Assembly: GCA_003008705.1 (NCBI GenBank)
Contig: PDUO01000016.1
Coordinates: 125,975 to 189,974, forward strand
Origin: Pezicula radicicola
Taxonomy: Eukaryota; Ascomycota; Leotiomycetes; Helotiales; Dermateaceae
Length of the DNA: 64,000 nt
Direction: 5' to 3'
A program made the translations under genes and the position numbers. Shown here one piece after another: positions 1 to 11,224 of this stretch; the stretch's first letter is position 1; every line of letters starts with the position of its first letter. Below the pieces are notes generated by a model, which saw only the letters and a list, made by a program, of their open reading frames with translations, was not told the origin of the DNA and did not search any database.

Positions 1-88
1 GTAAATCACACTTTCCCACATTTCTCAACCGTTCCTTCTCAGCCTGCCTGATTTAACACATTCTAATTCTACATCACTTACCCCCAAA

Positions 89-1088
89 ATGACTTTCCAT
101 CCTGATTCCCTACCAGACCTCACTGGCAAGGTGTACATAGTCACCGGCGGAACTTCTGGAATGTCAGTCTCCCCTCTTCTCTCAAATCAATTCAAACTTA
201 CCAAAGCACAGAGGTTACTACACCGTTGCCCGTCTCGCACAACACGGAGCCCACGTCTACTTGTGCTCTCGTTCCCAAACCAAGGGATCTACCGCCATGA
301 AGAGCATCAAATCCATTTACCCACAAGCAAACATAAGCCTCCTAATAATGGACCACCTATCATTATCTACCGTCATCTCAGCAGCCAAACTCTTCCTCTC
401 CAAAGAAACAGTTCTTCACGGTCTAGTTAACAATGCTGGAATCATGGCCACACCTTTCGAGATGACTAAAGACGGCTACGAAGCACAATGGCAAACCAAT
501 TACCTCGCCCACTGAGTGTTTACCTCCTATCTCATACCCATCATGCTTAATACTTCTAAGACACTCCCTTCAGGTAGCGTACGCATTGTAAACTTAACAT
601 CATCAGGTCACTACAATGCACCAAACGGAGGAATAAATTTCACAGATACATCACTCCCAAAAGACGGCAGTATGACCCGATATGGACAATCCAAACTCGC
701 CAATGTTCTACACACCAAAACACTCAACAAGCAATACGGTCCCGACTCCCCAAGTTCTAAAGCCGGAAAAGGTGAGATTTGGATCGCTGCTGTACATCCC
801 GGTTTAGTGAAAAGCCAGTTGGCTGATCGAGCTGAGATATCATGCTGGTTGAAGATGGTAGTTGTTGTGGCTGGTGTTATTGGGGGAGTGGTAGATTCAG
901 ATGTGGGGTCCTGGACGAGTTGCTTTTGTGCGGCGAGCCCTGAGATGAAGAAGGAGCAAAGCGGAATTTATTTTCAACGGATTGCCGAGGAGGGATGGCA
1001 GAGTGGGATGGCGAAGGATATGGATCTTGCTACGAGATTGGAGGAGTGGACGAGTGAGGAGATGAAGAAAGAAGGTTGGGTCCAATGA
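89..1088 (+). pseudogene. short-chain dehydrogenase/reductase with one in-frame stop
   Basis: Retinol-dehydrogenase-like SDR that would use NAD(P)(H) to oxidise or reduce an alcohol/carbonyl; substrate unknown. Exons are 89-162 and 212-1088, with a 49-nt GTCAGT...ACAG intron. Splicing restores the dinucleotide motif TGGTSGIG. Downstream are the NNAG motif (LVNNAGI) and the catalytic pair in YGQSKLAN. The frame runs 317 codons to a natural TGA at 1086-1088, a normal SDR length. Codon 126 (513-515) is TGA where the family has Trp (context YLAH-stop-VFTSYL). Everything after it stays in frame with no second lesion. This fits a recent null allele, a pseudogene, stop readthrough, or a base-call error. 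The family call is secure; function of this copy is doubtful. Confidence 0.85.
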
Positions 1089-1320
1089 AGGAGGAACAGA
1101 TGGAAGACGGAACCTTGTTGAGGGGCTGAATATTGAGTACTTGGTTTTCTTGTAATACACGGCTTTGTTTGAGATGGAATAGTGAGGTAGTCTGTTCCGG
1201 CTACAGTCTGTTTGGCGATAGATATTTCTTAAAGTACCATATTAGATCCATATAATTTTCATTTCTTTTTCTAAACCCTCAAACTTCTACAAATTTCCTG
1301 AATATCAACATGCCATCGCA

Positions 1321-1593
1321 ATGACTGGATTCAAAAGAGGCAATTATTTGGTGAAGTGCGTTTTAGCTCTACCCTCATGGAGAAATATATGTCTTCTCTG
1401 TCTCAAGAACACAAGAAACAATGACATCTTCACGTATATCTCCACAACTGCGTATCAGCATGTCGGTAGCTTCCTCAAACAGAAGGCCTTGGACCAGGCA
1501 GACAACGCGTTGGTCGCTCCTGGGTGGAAGAACGAAATGATGTCAATGAAAGATGGTGTTAGCACCATGGAGTATAATGGTCAGGAACAATAA
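1321..1593 (+). CDS. hypothetical 90-residue ORF
   Basis: Open ATG-started frame of 90 codons downstream of the SDR. No domain, signal peptide or membrane segment is recognised. Its middle is mildly Cys/Leu-rich and its C-terminal third acidic/amidic. It could be part of a small spliced gene or chance; there is no supporting splice structure. Confidence 0.2.
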   Translation: MTGFKRGNYLVKCVLALPSWRNICLLCLKNTRNNDIFTYISTTAYQHVGSFLKQKALDQADNALVAPGWKNEMMSMKDGVSTMEYNGQEQ

Positions 1594-3956
1594 AATCCAG
1601 ACGAATATACCAAATTGGCTGTTGCGTGTCCTAGAAAGAGATTGAGCTGGTTGTGTCAGAATTAAGTGAGTTCCCAGTATTATCAGCTACTTACAGCAAC
1701 TGGTGCCTTTAAAGTTGGGGAAGTGTAAAAAATTAACGAGAGTCCTCCAATTTATTTTTACTCTTTATCATTCGGCTGCTAGATACTTAGTACAAAAAAC
1801 CATATGGAAAGTTTAGATGCATGCCTTTATTATCCCATTTTCATAGAATGCTACTTTGACGAGATTAATAGCAGTTAAAGTGAATCTAGTAGAGAGTATC
1901 GTATGGAAGGCTACTGGGTCCATTTAGGACATATCAATTTTTCCTTTCGAGTATCTTTAAATAACTTAGAATTAAGATTCTAACAAACTTAATTTCTTAG
2001 AGGACTTGACTAACACATTAACTACTTAATATAGATGATGTATTAAAGCTATTCCTAATATTTTAATATTATCCATTTGCAATCTTAGTCGTGGTGTCGT
2101 TCAAGCTATTGTAGCTCGTTCACGTTCCAGCCTGCTGCTTTCGCGCTCTTTATACCTTAAGCTAGACCTCTTCGCCTCTCCCCTCTTCTAACATTGCTTT
2201 CTTTCGTTACAATCACACCACTACATCGCCATCTGGTCTGCCCTGCCTCCTACAATGTTCCGCTTCTCGGTCTGCCCCTCTCTTTTCGATTTATGGCAGT
2301 AATGTACTCTTATAGTAACCTAGTGTACGTAAGTTTGGCTAAGACACGATGAGACCTTATTTGCGACTCTTGCTCGTCATCTCTCCCTCACAGACCGTTC
2401 TGTAGAGCTAAGCTTGTTATCGACTGGTACATGTTACATTTCCTAAGGCAATTTAGCCGTGTAAAGTCTTTACAGGCCATTTGATAGGCTGGCTTTTCGT
2501 AAAGCATTTTTGCTAGGCACGTAGGAAGGTGTGTATCTTGGTTTTAAGTTGGAAGTTGTATCTTGAAATAACGGCAGGATATTGTAAATAGATCTTAAGG
2601 TATTTCTACAACTGGCTGGTTCTACGAAAAGCGCTTAGTTGTAGATATCAATCTATAGGCTTAATGAGCTTGCGCAATAATATATAATAATAGAAGGGTA
2701 CAGGCTGGGGTATCGCAGCTAAGGCAGACCTACAGAGTAGGAGCTTAGCTCTGTAGAATAGTCTATAAAGGAGAGATAACAAGCAGGAGTTGCGAATAAG
2801 GTCTCCTTGTGTTGCCTGTTTGTGGGACTAGTTAGTCTTTCGATAATATCAATGTTAGCAAAACGAGAGTGGCCCTACTATTTGGCATTGTCGTGTTCTT
2901 AGACCTATAAAGCTTCTATACTCTCCCTTCTTTGCCACATATTGCCTTTACATTCACGCGACAAGCTCGCTAATTCACTTGCTACTTATGATCTAAGATC
3001 TCACAGTAGCTGCTGTTACCTGGATTTAGGTCGTTAGACCACCTATGAATAACATATAACAATCCATTTCGTCTCGCATAGATGAACGACCTAGGGCAAA
3101 ATTCCCGGGACTACGTCGCTCTTGGGAGAGCACAGCTCCTATGGAAATGTCCCTAAGAGATTACCAGTCCTAGGAAAGAGTTGCTAGCAAATTATAGCTC
3201 CTAGGAGAAAGTTCCTGAGAGAAGATTCCAAGGAGACCATGACTCCTAGGTAGACACGAACACGAATACTAAGAGGAAATTCCCGAGAGAGAAAATTCGT
3301 TAAAGATCATGGTTTACTATGCAAAAATTAAATTGCCTTGCCTCTTGTAGGCAATTTCCAGACCTTGGCCAAGAGTTTGCAACCAAGAGATTAGTAACTG
3401 ATGAATCTGTGCTCAAGTGATGTCTAGCCAAGAGCTTAAAATTGCGGCTGACGGTGTGGCCTAGCGCATTATCATCTCGTCTAGGACGAAAAATCCAATA
3501 CAACCACCTCTATATGTGGAAAGTATAGGATCAAAAATCCTAGGATAAGAAATCCTGGAATTAAAAATCTTGGGAATTCCATTTCAAGGTTTTAAAAAAA
3601 ATCGAATAATCCTAGAATTAGGGCCAGATTCATTGCACCTTTTGTTGGATATGAAATGAGACTCGGTTGTAGAATGAAGTGAGGTCTAGAGGTAGCATGT
3701 ATACATGAAATATATGGGCACAGGAAGTGGTAGGATGTACTAGATTAACAAGTGATTTTTGGCAACACCTTTGCTCGAGTATGGCTATTCTAGCGCCTCA
3801 TTTACTGTTATTGCCCTTATAATAACTACGAACACCTTCCCTATTAAGAAACCTCCGGTATCAACTACTATCTAATATCGAAATAACGTCTGGTGGAGAA
3901 CCTGCATCGCGCGAAGGTTCTCTTACTCAACGACAAGGTACGTCGTCAGAGCTTGT
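1594..3956. other. AT-rich gene-free stretch with degenerate repeats
   Basis: No ORF worth calling. It contains the 64-bp inverted repeat pair listed separately (2352-2415 and 2741-2804). At about 3100-3260 there are irregular CCTAGGA-type repeats, and at about 3525-3590 a run of degenerate 14-15 bp units of the form GGATnAAAAATCCT. It looks like decayed repetitive DNA; no transposase or reverse-transcriptase frame could be read. Confidence 0.55.
2352..2804. repeat. 64-bp inverted repeat pair, 325-bp spacer
   Basis: The left arm (2352-2415) and the reverse complement of the right arm (2741-2804) align over 64 positions without gaps. I count 13 differences, all C/T or G/A transitions. Weak similarity may extend a little outward. 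It could be the terminal repeats of a small non-autonomous element or two opposed copies of a longer repeat. The transition-only pattern suggests repeat-induced point mutation. Confidence 0.75.
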
Positions 3957-4496
3957 TTGTATTCCTTCCATCCCTTGCCAAACATACTTCCGAGTCGCTC
4001 GCCAAGTTCGCGAGTAGCACAAGCTACACTTCCTCTATCAACCTCAACAGCTCCTGTTGTATCGACAGCCTCGGGTCCTGCGATTTCCGCTCTGGTAAAA
4101 GTTTCTTTATCCTCTTCCATTATTCCTCCCTCTACAAAGCGTGCTACACCTCCCCCTCCACTCTGATGCCCCAAAACCAACCTTTATCTCCGAAGCAACT
4201 ACGGTAGTTTAGAGAAGCTTGAGATACTATTACTCGCCATGCAGAAGAAGGCGGAGCCTCAGAACGGTGGCGTTAACAAGGTGAGCTCTATTATTAAAAA
4301 AACAGTTTAGTAATTCAACTAGCGTCTCCTAGGATAATATGACCAGATCAAAGTAATACGCGCAACTCCGACGGTCAAGCGAAAGCGTGACGATACAGAC
4401 AGCAGTGACGGCACTGATACTTCCAGAACTCCACTAAAAAAGCCAAGAACAGCACAGACAGATATCTGTGCCCTTCGGCATGCCGGTGTACAGTAA
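3957..4496 (+). pseudogene. decayed gene for a Ser/Thr/Pro-rich, probably nuclear protein
   Basis: One frame gives a Ser/Thr/Pro-rich segment, a TGA at 4164-4166, then an evidently coding stretch (from about 4167, reading CPKTNLYLRSNYGSLEKLEI and onward). A 66-nt intron (4281-4346, GTGAGC...CCAG) joins in phase to an exon with basic nuclear-localisation-like clusters (VKRKRDD, LKKPRTAQ), ending at TAA 4494-4496. The 5' end is not resolved: no convincing ATG was found. The stop plus the missing start argue for a pseudogene. No family is recognised; an unseen intron removing the stop is the alternative. Confidence 0.45.
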
Positions 4497-4663
4497 AAAG
4501 GAAGAGGTGGAGACACCCTACTGTTTTGAATAGCTTCCGCTTTAATTATGACAACGCCGCTGAGATATTGCTCCAGCCATTGATACTAGGAAATTTCTTG
4601 AGATGTGTATAAGTACAAATATTCGCCTCCACTACCTGGCCAGCCTGGTCGTTCAAATGCGTG

Positions 4664-6188
4664 CTATTTATGGGGGCGGGGCGATAGTCCCCTTATTTCA
4701 AGCTGCTCCTCGGTGCCCGCGCCCTCGTTTCCTGATAATGGCCATGAATCACCAAACTGCGGCCTAGTAACAACATTCGACGGGTCGGTCTCTGACTGTG
4801 AGCTTGATGAAGAAGACTCTATCCCAATCTCCCGTGGCTCCTCTGTAATGACACTCAACGCAACGGCCTCCGTGTTCGTCTTGGTATCGTCATTGCTGTT
4901 AATATAAGCCGAGTCCCGTTTTCCATCCAAAGTGCTTTCCCTTCGCCAGGTGACAGTTTGCCCACCCTCCGTGTCACTCAGTTTCCTCGAAGTCAACGAT
5001 ATATGAACATCTCGAAGGAACGGTCGCAGGATCGGAACGCATTGGACGATTATTGTCCCAGCTACTTCAGACGAGTACCTGTAACTCTCAAATTAGTAAT
5101 TGTGTCCGTTGGAGTACCTCGGAACGACTGGCGGGAGAGGTCACCAACCAGATGTTCGACATGCCGTTTCGCCCTATTGAGACATGATTGTTAGAGGCGA
5201 TTTGAGAAGTAATGCAGTAATTTGTGACTTACATATGTAATACTCGTCGTGGACGTGCATAATTGGGCGATCCTTCCAGGTCGTTCGCACGGCCGAAACA
5301 ATAGCAACGCTGTCAGCAGTCAGAAAGTAATCCATTATTAGAGAGTAATCCAGCAAAGAGAATTGCCTTCATTCTAGACTAGTATTGAGGTATAGACCTA
5401 CACCATTCCCAGGCTCATCGTGGCGCATAGAGCGATCTTTTCGACTCTTCGCATTTCCAAAGGCCATGTGATCCACCAGGGAAAAAGAGCAAATATGAAG
5501 TCCATGATGATATTGTAAGCTGATGAATAGAGTTAGCAAGCAAGCCATCTCTGCGAACCCGATTGAGAAGCAATCTCGATGCTTACTGTTCCCGGCCACT
5601 TTGAAATTTTCCTCGAAGGTATAATTAATACAGGGGCCTTGAAGCCTGTACCAATTTTGGTAACTGCTCTTGCCGCAGTACTTCGCCCATTGGAAGAAGA
5701 CCTTTAGAATCATAAAGAAGTTCATTGAGATTAAACAGAACCACAGGACGGCGAGTTGCTTTCGGTTCGACATTCGCAGTAGAGTGATTCCGAGCGCTGA
5801 TTTGGACAATGCCTGGCCAATCAAGGTACCACAGGACGATATATTGATAAGGATGTGCATGCGGTCATCCCAATAGCCACTGACATAGCCGGTCGCATAC
5901 TCGCAGACAATTAAGATGTCGGTTGCCATAAGCACAAGCTTGAACATCGTTAGTGTTTTTACTGACGCAATTTTTATGCAAGATGTTAGCTTTCTTGGAG
6001 GTACTCACCCACGAAAGTACCAGCATATAATCATCGTACCATAACCCTGTCCGTCGAGTATACTTGCACCAGAGTCGAAGACCAAGGAACACGGTTGCGC
6101 CGACGAAGAGGGACCATAATCCTGCGTTAACCTCTTTCTCAGGAGAAATGTACTGAACCTGAACGTCGTCGTCGCGAGGAGAGATCAT
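4664..6188 (-). CDS. fungal rhodopsin-domain (Pth11-like) integral membrane protein
   Basis: Seven-helix plasma-membrane protein of the fungal rhodopsin-domain family; relatives include Pth11-type putative receptors, ligand unknown. Exons (minus): 6188-6009, 5938-5587, 5519-5402, 5309-5233, 5173-5149 and 5078-4664; introns 59-92 nt; 388 residues. Family landmarks are GLWYDDYMLVLSW, WDDRMHILINISSCGTLIGQ, QWAKYCGK, DFIFALFPWWITW and RPFLRDVHISLTS, followed by a Ser-rich cytosolic tail of about 110 residues. Exon 5 is only 25 nt, and only with it does GMSNIW join YSSEVAGTIIVQ in frame. I chose ATG 6188; an in-frame ATG at 6242 would add 18 residues. No CFEM domain precedes the helices. The gene appears intact. 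Confidence 0.88.
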
Positions 6189-6242
6189 GATCACATTCTT
6201 GCGAGAGAATGAAGAAGGATAAAAAGAGAAACATCGTTCCAA

Positions 6243-6790
6243 AACATGCTGTTGCGGAACCCGAGCTTAAACAGGGGACCCGATAGTACTTCGTACGGAG
6301 CAGGTGTTGAGCTCTTTACAGCCGAAGAACTGGCGGAGGCCAATATAGATGTAACGGGTCCACAGTGGATTAATGAACTGTAGGGATCAAGTTTTAGATA
6401 AAATGTTCCGACCTTCTACAATAGTAGTTTACGCCCGGGATACTTTGTCTGTTAATCTACTGTCGTGCTTTGTAGAAGGATAAACAACTATAAAGATCCC
6501 TTTTTTCTTTCTTATAATTTATTAATTCTTAGTTAAGAATAGCTCCTTTCGCTTATAGTAAGTTACCTTGCTCTTACTTCTCCTCTACTTTTCTATATAG
6601 GCTACCCTAGAAAGAATTGTCGTTAAGGTAGAGTAAATCCTCTAGAGGAGTGTATAGCCGCTATTTAGACTAGTAGACACGAAGGATAGCTATGGATTAG
6701 GCCAAAATTGATGCTATTCTGTCCTGAAAGTGAGGTTACAAGAAGGGAGGCCTGTGCACAAAATTGGCCTGTTTTTTTACGAGACGAACC
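6243..6790. other. intergenic, includes nested inverted repeat
   Basis: Upstream region of the rhodopsin-domain gene. The perfect 10-bp pair CCTTCTACAA (6412-6421) / TTGTAGAAGG (6470-6479) lies inside the 7-bp pair AGGGATC (6382-6388) / GATCCCT (about 6496-6502). No gene is seen. Confidence 0.5.
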
Positions 6791-7093
6791 TCAAAACCGG
6801 GGTTCGTCGGCGTGCGCGATGCAGATCATACGAGTCCTGCACTCAAGATCAAGAAGTACGCGGCACATGGCATGGACCGGGATAAACGACATCCCCGGTG
6901 GGGTAAAGTATCTGTGTGTGCTCCACTGCGTGCGGCCGATTGAGTTTGAAGGCGCGTCGCTAGAGACTACATACTCAGGGTCGACTGAGATGTATGAGAG
7001 GTTCGGGTTGACTGATGTTGTTCCAAAGTCTCCTTCAAAGCCTTCTATCTCTGCATCCTTATATCTGCCGCGTTTTCGATATGTTGATACCAT
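6791..7093 (-). CDS. hypothetical 100-residue ORF, possible gene fragment
   Basis: Minus-strand frame of 100 codons with believable composition (for example RYKDAEIEGFEGDFG near the N-terminus) bounded by AT-rich DNA on both sides. No domain recognised. The opposite strand is also open over part of the interval, which weakens the case. It may be a remnant exon of a decayed gene. Confidence 0.22.
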   Translation of the reverse strand: MVSTYRKRGRYKDAEIEGFEGDFGTTSVNPNLSYISVDPEYVVSSDAPSNSIGRTQWSTHRYFTPPGMSFIPVHAMCRVLLDLECRTRMICIAHADEPRF

Positions 7094-9007
7094 TTAGGGC
7101 TCTCAAATGAATTGAAAAATAGGGCCCCAAATGAAAATGAATTTAACTTCTAATTTCAATAAATAGAATAATTTTTCATTTGATCATTTGTAATAGTAAC
7201 ATATACCCTTGCTACTCAAAATAAACATGAAGTAGCTACTTATAAACTTATTAAAATTTAACATAACCATAGATTAGATTACTAAATAATTAGAATTAAA
7301 TTTTATAAAAGAGACCATATTATAAAAAGCTAAGTTGGCTTAGTTATTAAATTTCTAATAAAGTTAATACTTAAGTCACCCTAACTTAGAGTCACGTAGA
7401 AAAATTCATAAGTAAAATGAATTGAATTGGCTATGGGTAGATGAAAATGAATGTATTTGTTTAAGAACCCTAAAATTACCATTGCACTTCGCGCCCAGAT
7501 AGCCATGGGATTATCAGACCCTAGAACAAACACACGATAGTGCCACATATGTTCAAAGTTCTTCGTTGCTCGCTCCAATTCTCAATTTTCTTCTTGCACC
7601 AGTCTAAGCATAATTTGTGATAGAAGGTAGAGGGAAATTTGCTGGGGCGACAGGTGAAACAAGCATAAGTAGGGTAAGATTTTTCACGACCCCACCTCCA
7701 CCCTCACCTTTATATGATTTCTATAAGGCACGGTAAGGGCCTGAAAAGTATTCGTCTAGGGAAATCGAGTTTTGAAGCTCCCTTGAGAGCTTTTTGGCAC
7801 CACGTCTTAAACTTAGCCGAAACTTCTATCACGGTTCCTCGAGTACCATCAAGCTGGTAAATGTACTCGGACCAATCATCTCTCCCCCGCAAACGGTTCT
7901 GCAGAGCTGAGTGCCGAGATCATTCAGATCGAAAGAAAATATAATTAACATAAGAGTAGAGAGATTATCAGGGTAGTGGTAGCAAAAACTGGCGGCTCCG
8001 TAACAGGGTGGTTAGGAATGTGGTGTTGTAGCAGCCAAATCCAACGGCCCCAACACCACAACCTGGTGTATAATTGTATATAGTTTGTATACCTACTCGT
8101 TAAAGAAATTAAGATTAGGATATTAAACAAGCAGAAATTACGGAATTATACGTAAGCTACCTATATAAAATTATTAAATAAATAAAGTTGGTTATATAGT
8201 CAAATTAAGTAAATTTGATTAGTAGCATTTAATTTATTATGATTTGTATACAATAGCTAATTAACCTATATAGACAACCTCCCTAATAAATTAAATAGTT
8301 TAGCTCCTTCTAGAACCTCTAGTTGTTAGTTTCTTAAGAAAAAAAGGGATTAGGGTTAGGGTTGATATGTCCCAAATAGGCCCAATAACCTTCCATAGTA
8401 TTAGACAACAACTCTCATTCCTAGAAAAGAATTTCCGAGAGACAGGGGTTATTTCAAGACACCAGTTTCCGTTCCTGGGAAGTCGAACCATTGTTAGTCT
8501 GCTTCTATAATACATCCAATCGGAAATCCAACTACAAGACACTGAAATTAACGAGTGCTCACCATAATATAAGGGGTTATTAGTATCTAAGAATACTCAA
8601 CGGGTGAATTAGAGAGAACAATTATCCCATTACTAAGTCCCCCATAAACTTCACAACTGTCTCAGTCCTAAGTGAATCCTCAAGCGATTCTGTTTACGAG
8701 ACAAACTTCTACTTGTACTTAACCCCAATCTATCTAAAATCGTATCTAAGGCATTCTCTAGAATCATTTAAGCGTTAAAATAAACCACGAAAATAACCAA
8801 AGGGCATACTGACCTCGAAGGCGAGATAGTTGTACATAAGTTGCCGGAAAATCAGGTATTTCCCGATTTTCAGTATCGTGAAACTTGAAAATGGACTTTT
8901 CGCAGCAGCTAGCTCTTAGATTAAGTGCTCGCGCGGCACTATTGAAGTGGCTGGTTATTGAGAGGAGATTAGTGGTTGGAATTTTGGAATATAAACGGTG
9001 GTGGGAT
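7094..9007. other. AT-rich gene-free stretch
   Basis: Long A/T-rich tract, especially 7100-7450 and 8080-8330, with frequent stops in all frames. It contains an isolated (TTAGGG)2-like string at about 8349-8362, far too short to be telomeric. No gene recognised. Confidence 0.5.
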
Positions 9008-9781
9008 TTACCCGGCTCGTACTTCTCCTCCTACTTTTTGGACTTTCGTATCTATAGTAGCAGTATTTTCGGCGAGGTTATTTAGATCTGTGGTGATGCT
9101 GTTGAGCTTTCCGTCAAGAGGAGTTGATATTGAAGTGAGATTATCGAGTTGTTGTCCGATTTTGTTTACTTGTTCTCCCGTGGTATTAGAAGTATCAGTG
9201 AGAGTTTTTAGGCATTTGTCAATGGTATTGAACCGGTCCGGTAGACTGGTAAAGCTAGCATCGTGAACTTCGAAGCGTTTATTGATAGTATCAAGCCGTT
9301 CGTCCAGAGTATCAGAGTTGGTGTTGATAGTGGTAATATGCCCCCCCAAAGCAGTAGAAATAGCATTGTGATGTTCGTCAAACTGTACTTCTAGATTGGA
9401 AAATTTACTATCGAGAGCATTGAAGCATTTGTCGACGTTATCAAGCCGTCCGAGCAAAGTAGTGTCATTGGCGAGAGTGTTAAGTTGGTCACTCAGATTG
9501 GTAGAACTAGTATCGAGAGCGTCAAAACGCTTGTCTATAGCATTAAACCGCTCGCCCAAATTATTATGTTTGTCTGCAAGATCCTCAAGGCGTTGATTGA
9601 AAGTATTAGACCATTCTTGTAAAGAATCAGCAGACTTGGTTATAAGAGTGTTGAGGCGTTGGTCGATAGTGCGGACACGCTTATTAGTCGTTCTGACCTC
9701 TGTTTGAAGTGCGTCTATACGACGGACGAAATACTTTCTAGATGAAGCTATATCATCGCGTATTGTGTGCATCGTATTCAT
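9008..9781 (-). CDS. repetitive coiled-coil protein
   Basis: Long helical, Asn/Asp/Thr/Leu-rich protein made almost entirely of imperfect repeats built on LGERFNAIDKRFDALDTS, LDERLDTINKRFEVHD and LPDRFNTIDKCLKTL. The hydrophobic spacing is heptad/hendecad-like, as in trimeric or tetrameric coiled coils. I place the start at the first ATG (9781), giving about 257 residues to a natural stop at 9008. The frame is open upstream to an acceptor-like TTTGCAG at about 9811, so a short 5' exon (for example from ATG near 9897) is possible. No signal peptide, membrane helix or enzymatic motif is visible. Function unknown: structural, tethering or scaffold roles are possible. High confidence that it codes, none on role. 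Confidence 0.65.
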   Translation of the reverse strand: MNTMHTIRDDIASSRKYFVRRIDALQTEVRTTNKRVRTIDQRLNTLITKSADSLQEWSNTFNQRLEDLADKHNNLGERFNAIDKRFDALDTSSTNLSDQLNTLANDTTLLGRLDNVDKCFNALDSKFSNLEVQFDEHHNAISTALGGHITTINTNSDTLDERLDTINKRFEVHDASFTSLPDRFNTIDKCLKTLTDTSNTTGEQVNKIGQQLDNLTSISTPLDGKLNSITTDLNNLAENTATIDTKVQKVGGEVRAG

Positions 9782-9811
9782 GAGTTCAGTGAATTGCGAG
9801 TGGGGCTGCAA

Positions 9812-11224
9812 ATTGCTAGGTTATCAGACACGTTCTTACACAAGGTCAAGTCAAGTTATAAAATGGGGGTCAATTACAACTAGATTGGCAAGTGCCATTG
9901 TGATAGTACTTTGTATTGTACAAGTACCACGTGCAAGGAAGAATGACTAAGGTTTACTTGCGCTTCGTATATCGTTGGGGATTGCGCCTTGTCCCACCAA
10001 ACAGACTATCGGAGTTAATCTGGAATTACTCCGTAGGTGACCTGTCAAAATATTTATAGAGAACCGCTCGAGAGGGCGCGCCCACTCGAGGCATCTGATG
10101 CAATCACAATTCAAATATGAAAAATTCCCGATGTTCTGGCTATTGGCCCGAGCCTCGATGTTGGTATCTTTATTCGGATCGGGGTGCAGAAACAGTGACG
10201 CCATCAAAGACGTGGAGATTGAACATTGGTTTATACAAATTCTTATCTTTCGAGGTATGGATTGTATTGCTGATCTTACCTTATGGTACGGTAGCAATTT
10301 GAGTTGGTGGCATGTGTTCGGGGGACGGCAACTCGGGGTTCGTGAGCATGATGCTGCGGCAGCCGTCGGCACCAAACCGCCTTCAGATTCTCCCGCAGAG
10401 AAGATCAATAATGTATGCAAAGTCCTAGACGCTCCGTATAAGGGTTTAGGGAACAGATTAAGCCACAATATAGACCTACTTACTAAAAATCTTGCAAATA
10501 TATGTCAGAAGTGACTTGTCTTAGAACACATACAGTGACTGGCCACCACGGTAAAAGTCTGTCCGGCTCGCTTCACGCCCGAATTTCTATCAGCCAAGGC
10601 CACTAATTAACTTCTGCTAGATACTGTGAAATGTTTAGTGAGATTCCACATTGGGGTGTGGCAACTTCAGTAATTGACTTATTTGAGTAACTCACTTACT
10701 TGAATAACTAACTATAATCCTCTATAAAAAAGAGTTTACGTACTTTTGCACAACTAGAATTCGAACAGGATACAAAGTTAACAACTTTGCAAAGCCATCT
10801 TGTACCTCTTCGGGCGCCAAACGGAAAAAAATGCCAATACAAAAATAAGCGACGGCTTTTCCAATATGTATAAACATCGAACAATTCCAAAAAAAAAGTA
10901 TTAGTAGTCGGACCGAAAAACTCACTGATTGACGCGGCCAAGTTACACAAGTACTTCACACGAAGTTACTATTTTAGAATAAATAAAATCGTTATGAAAT
11001 CAATGGGTACTGTAACACATCTGCAATCTACCCGCTCCTAACCGAAGACGCCCAAAACCCCAAAAAATCCTCTCCTAGCAATTACCTCGCTAGGTCTTCC
11101 AACCTTCCATCCTTCCAGAAAGAAATTCGGGGGCCGGATATCTATAGGTAGGTACAGAGGTACATTACACTACTTCGCTGACTGCATATATCACAAAAGT
11201 AATCAAGTTACAGAGCCTTACATC
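9812..11224. other. intergenic, overlapping weak ORFs only
   Basis: Between about 9947 and 10514 both strands carry open frames of 138-173 codons that overlap antisense. Neither has a recognisable domain or splice pattern, so I call neither. The rest is AT-rich. A tRNA-like anticodon hairpin at about 10760-10800 (minus) was judged degenerate. Confidence 0.4.

Noticed and set aside
8340..8365. TTAGGGTTAGGG string, telomere-like
   Set aside because: Only two units inside ordinary AT-rich DNA; no array and no subtelomeric gene content.
9947..10514. Overlapping antisense ORFs of 173 (minus) and 138 (plus) codons
   Set aside because: No domain, signal, splice logic or compositional support for either strand; likely mutual shadows.
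10755..10805. tRNA-Asn-like anticodon arm CAAAG-TTGTTAA-CTTTG on the minus strand, followed by TTCGAAT
   Set aside because: The T stem does not pair and no matching acceptor or D arm was found; at most a degenerate remnant.
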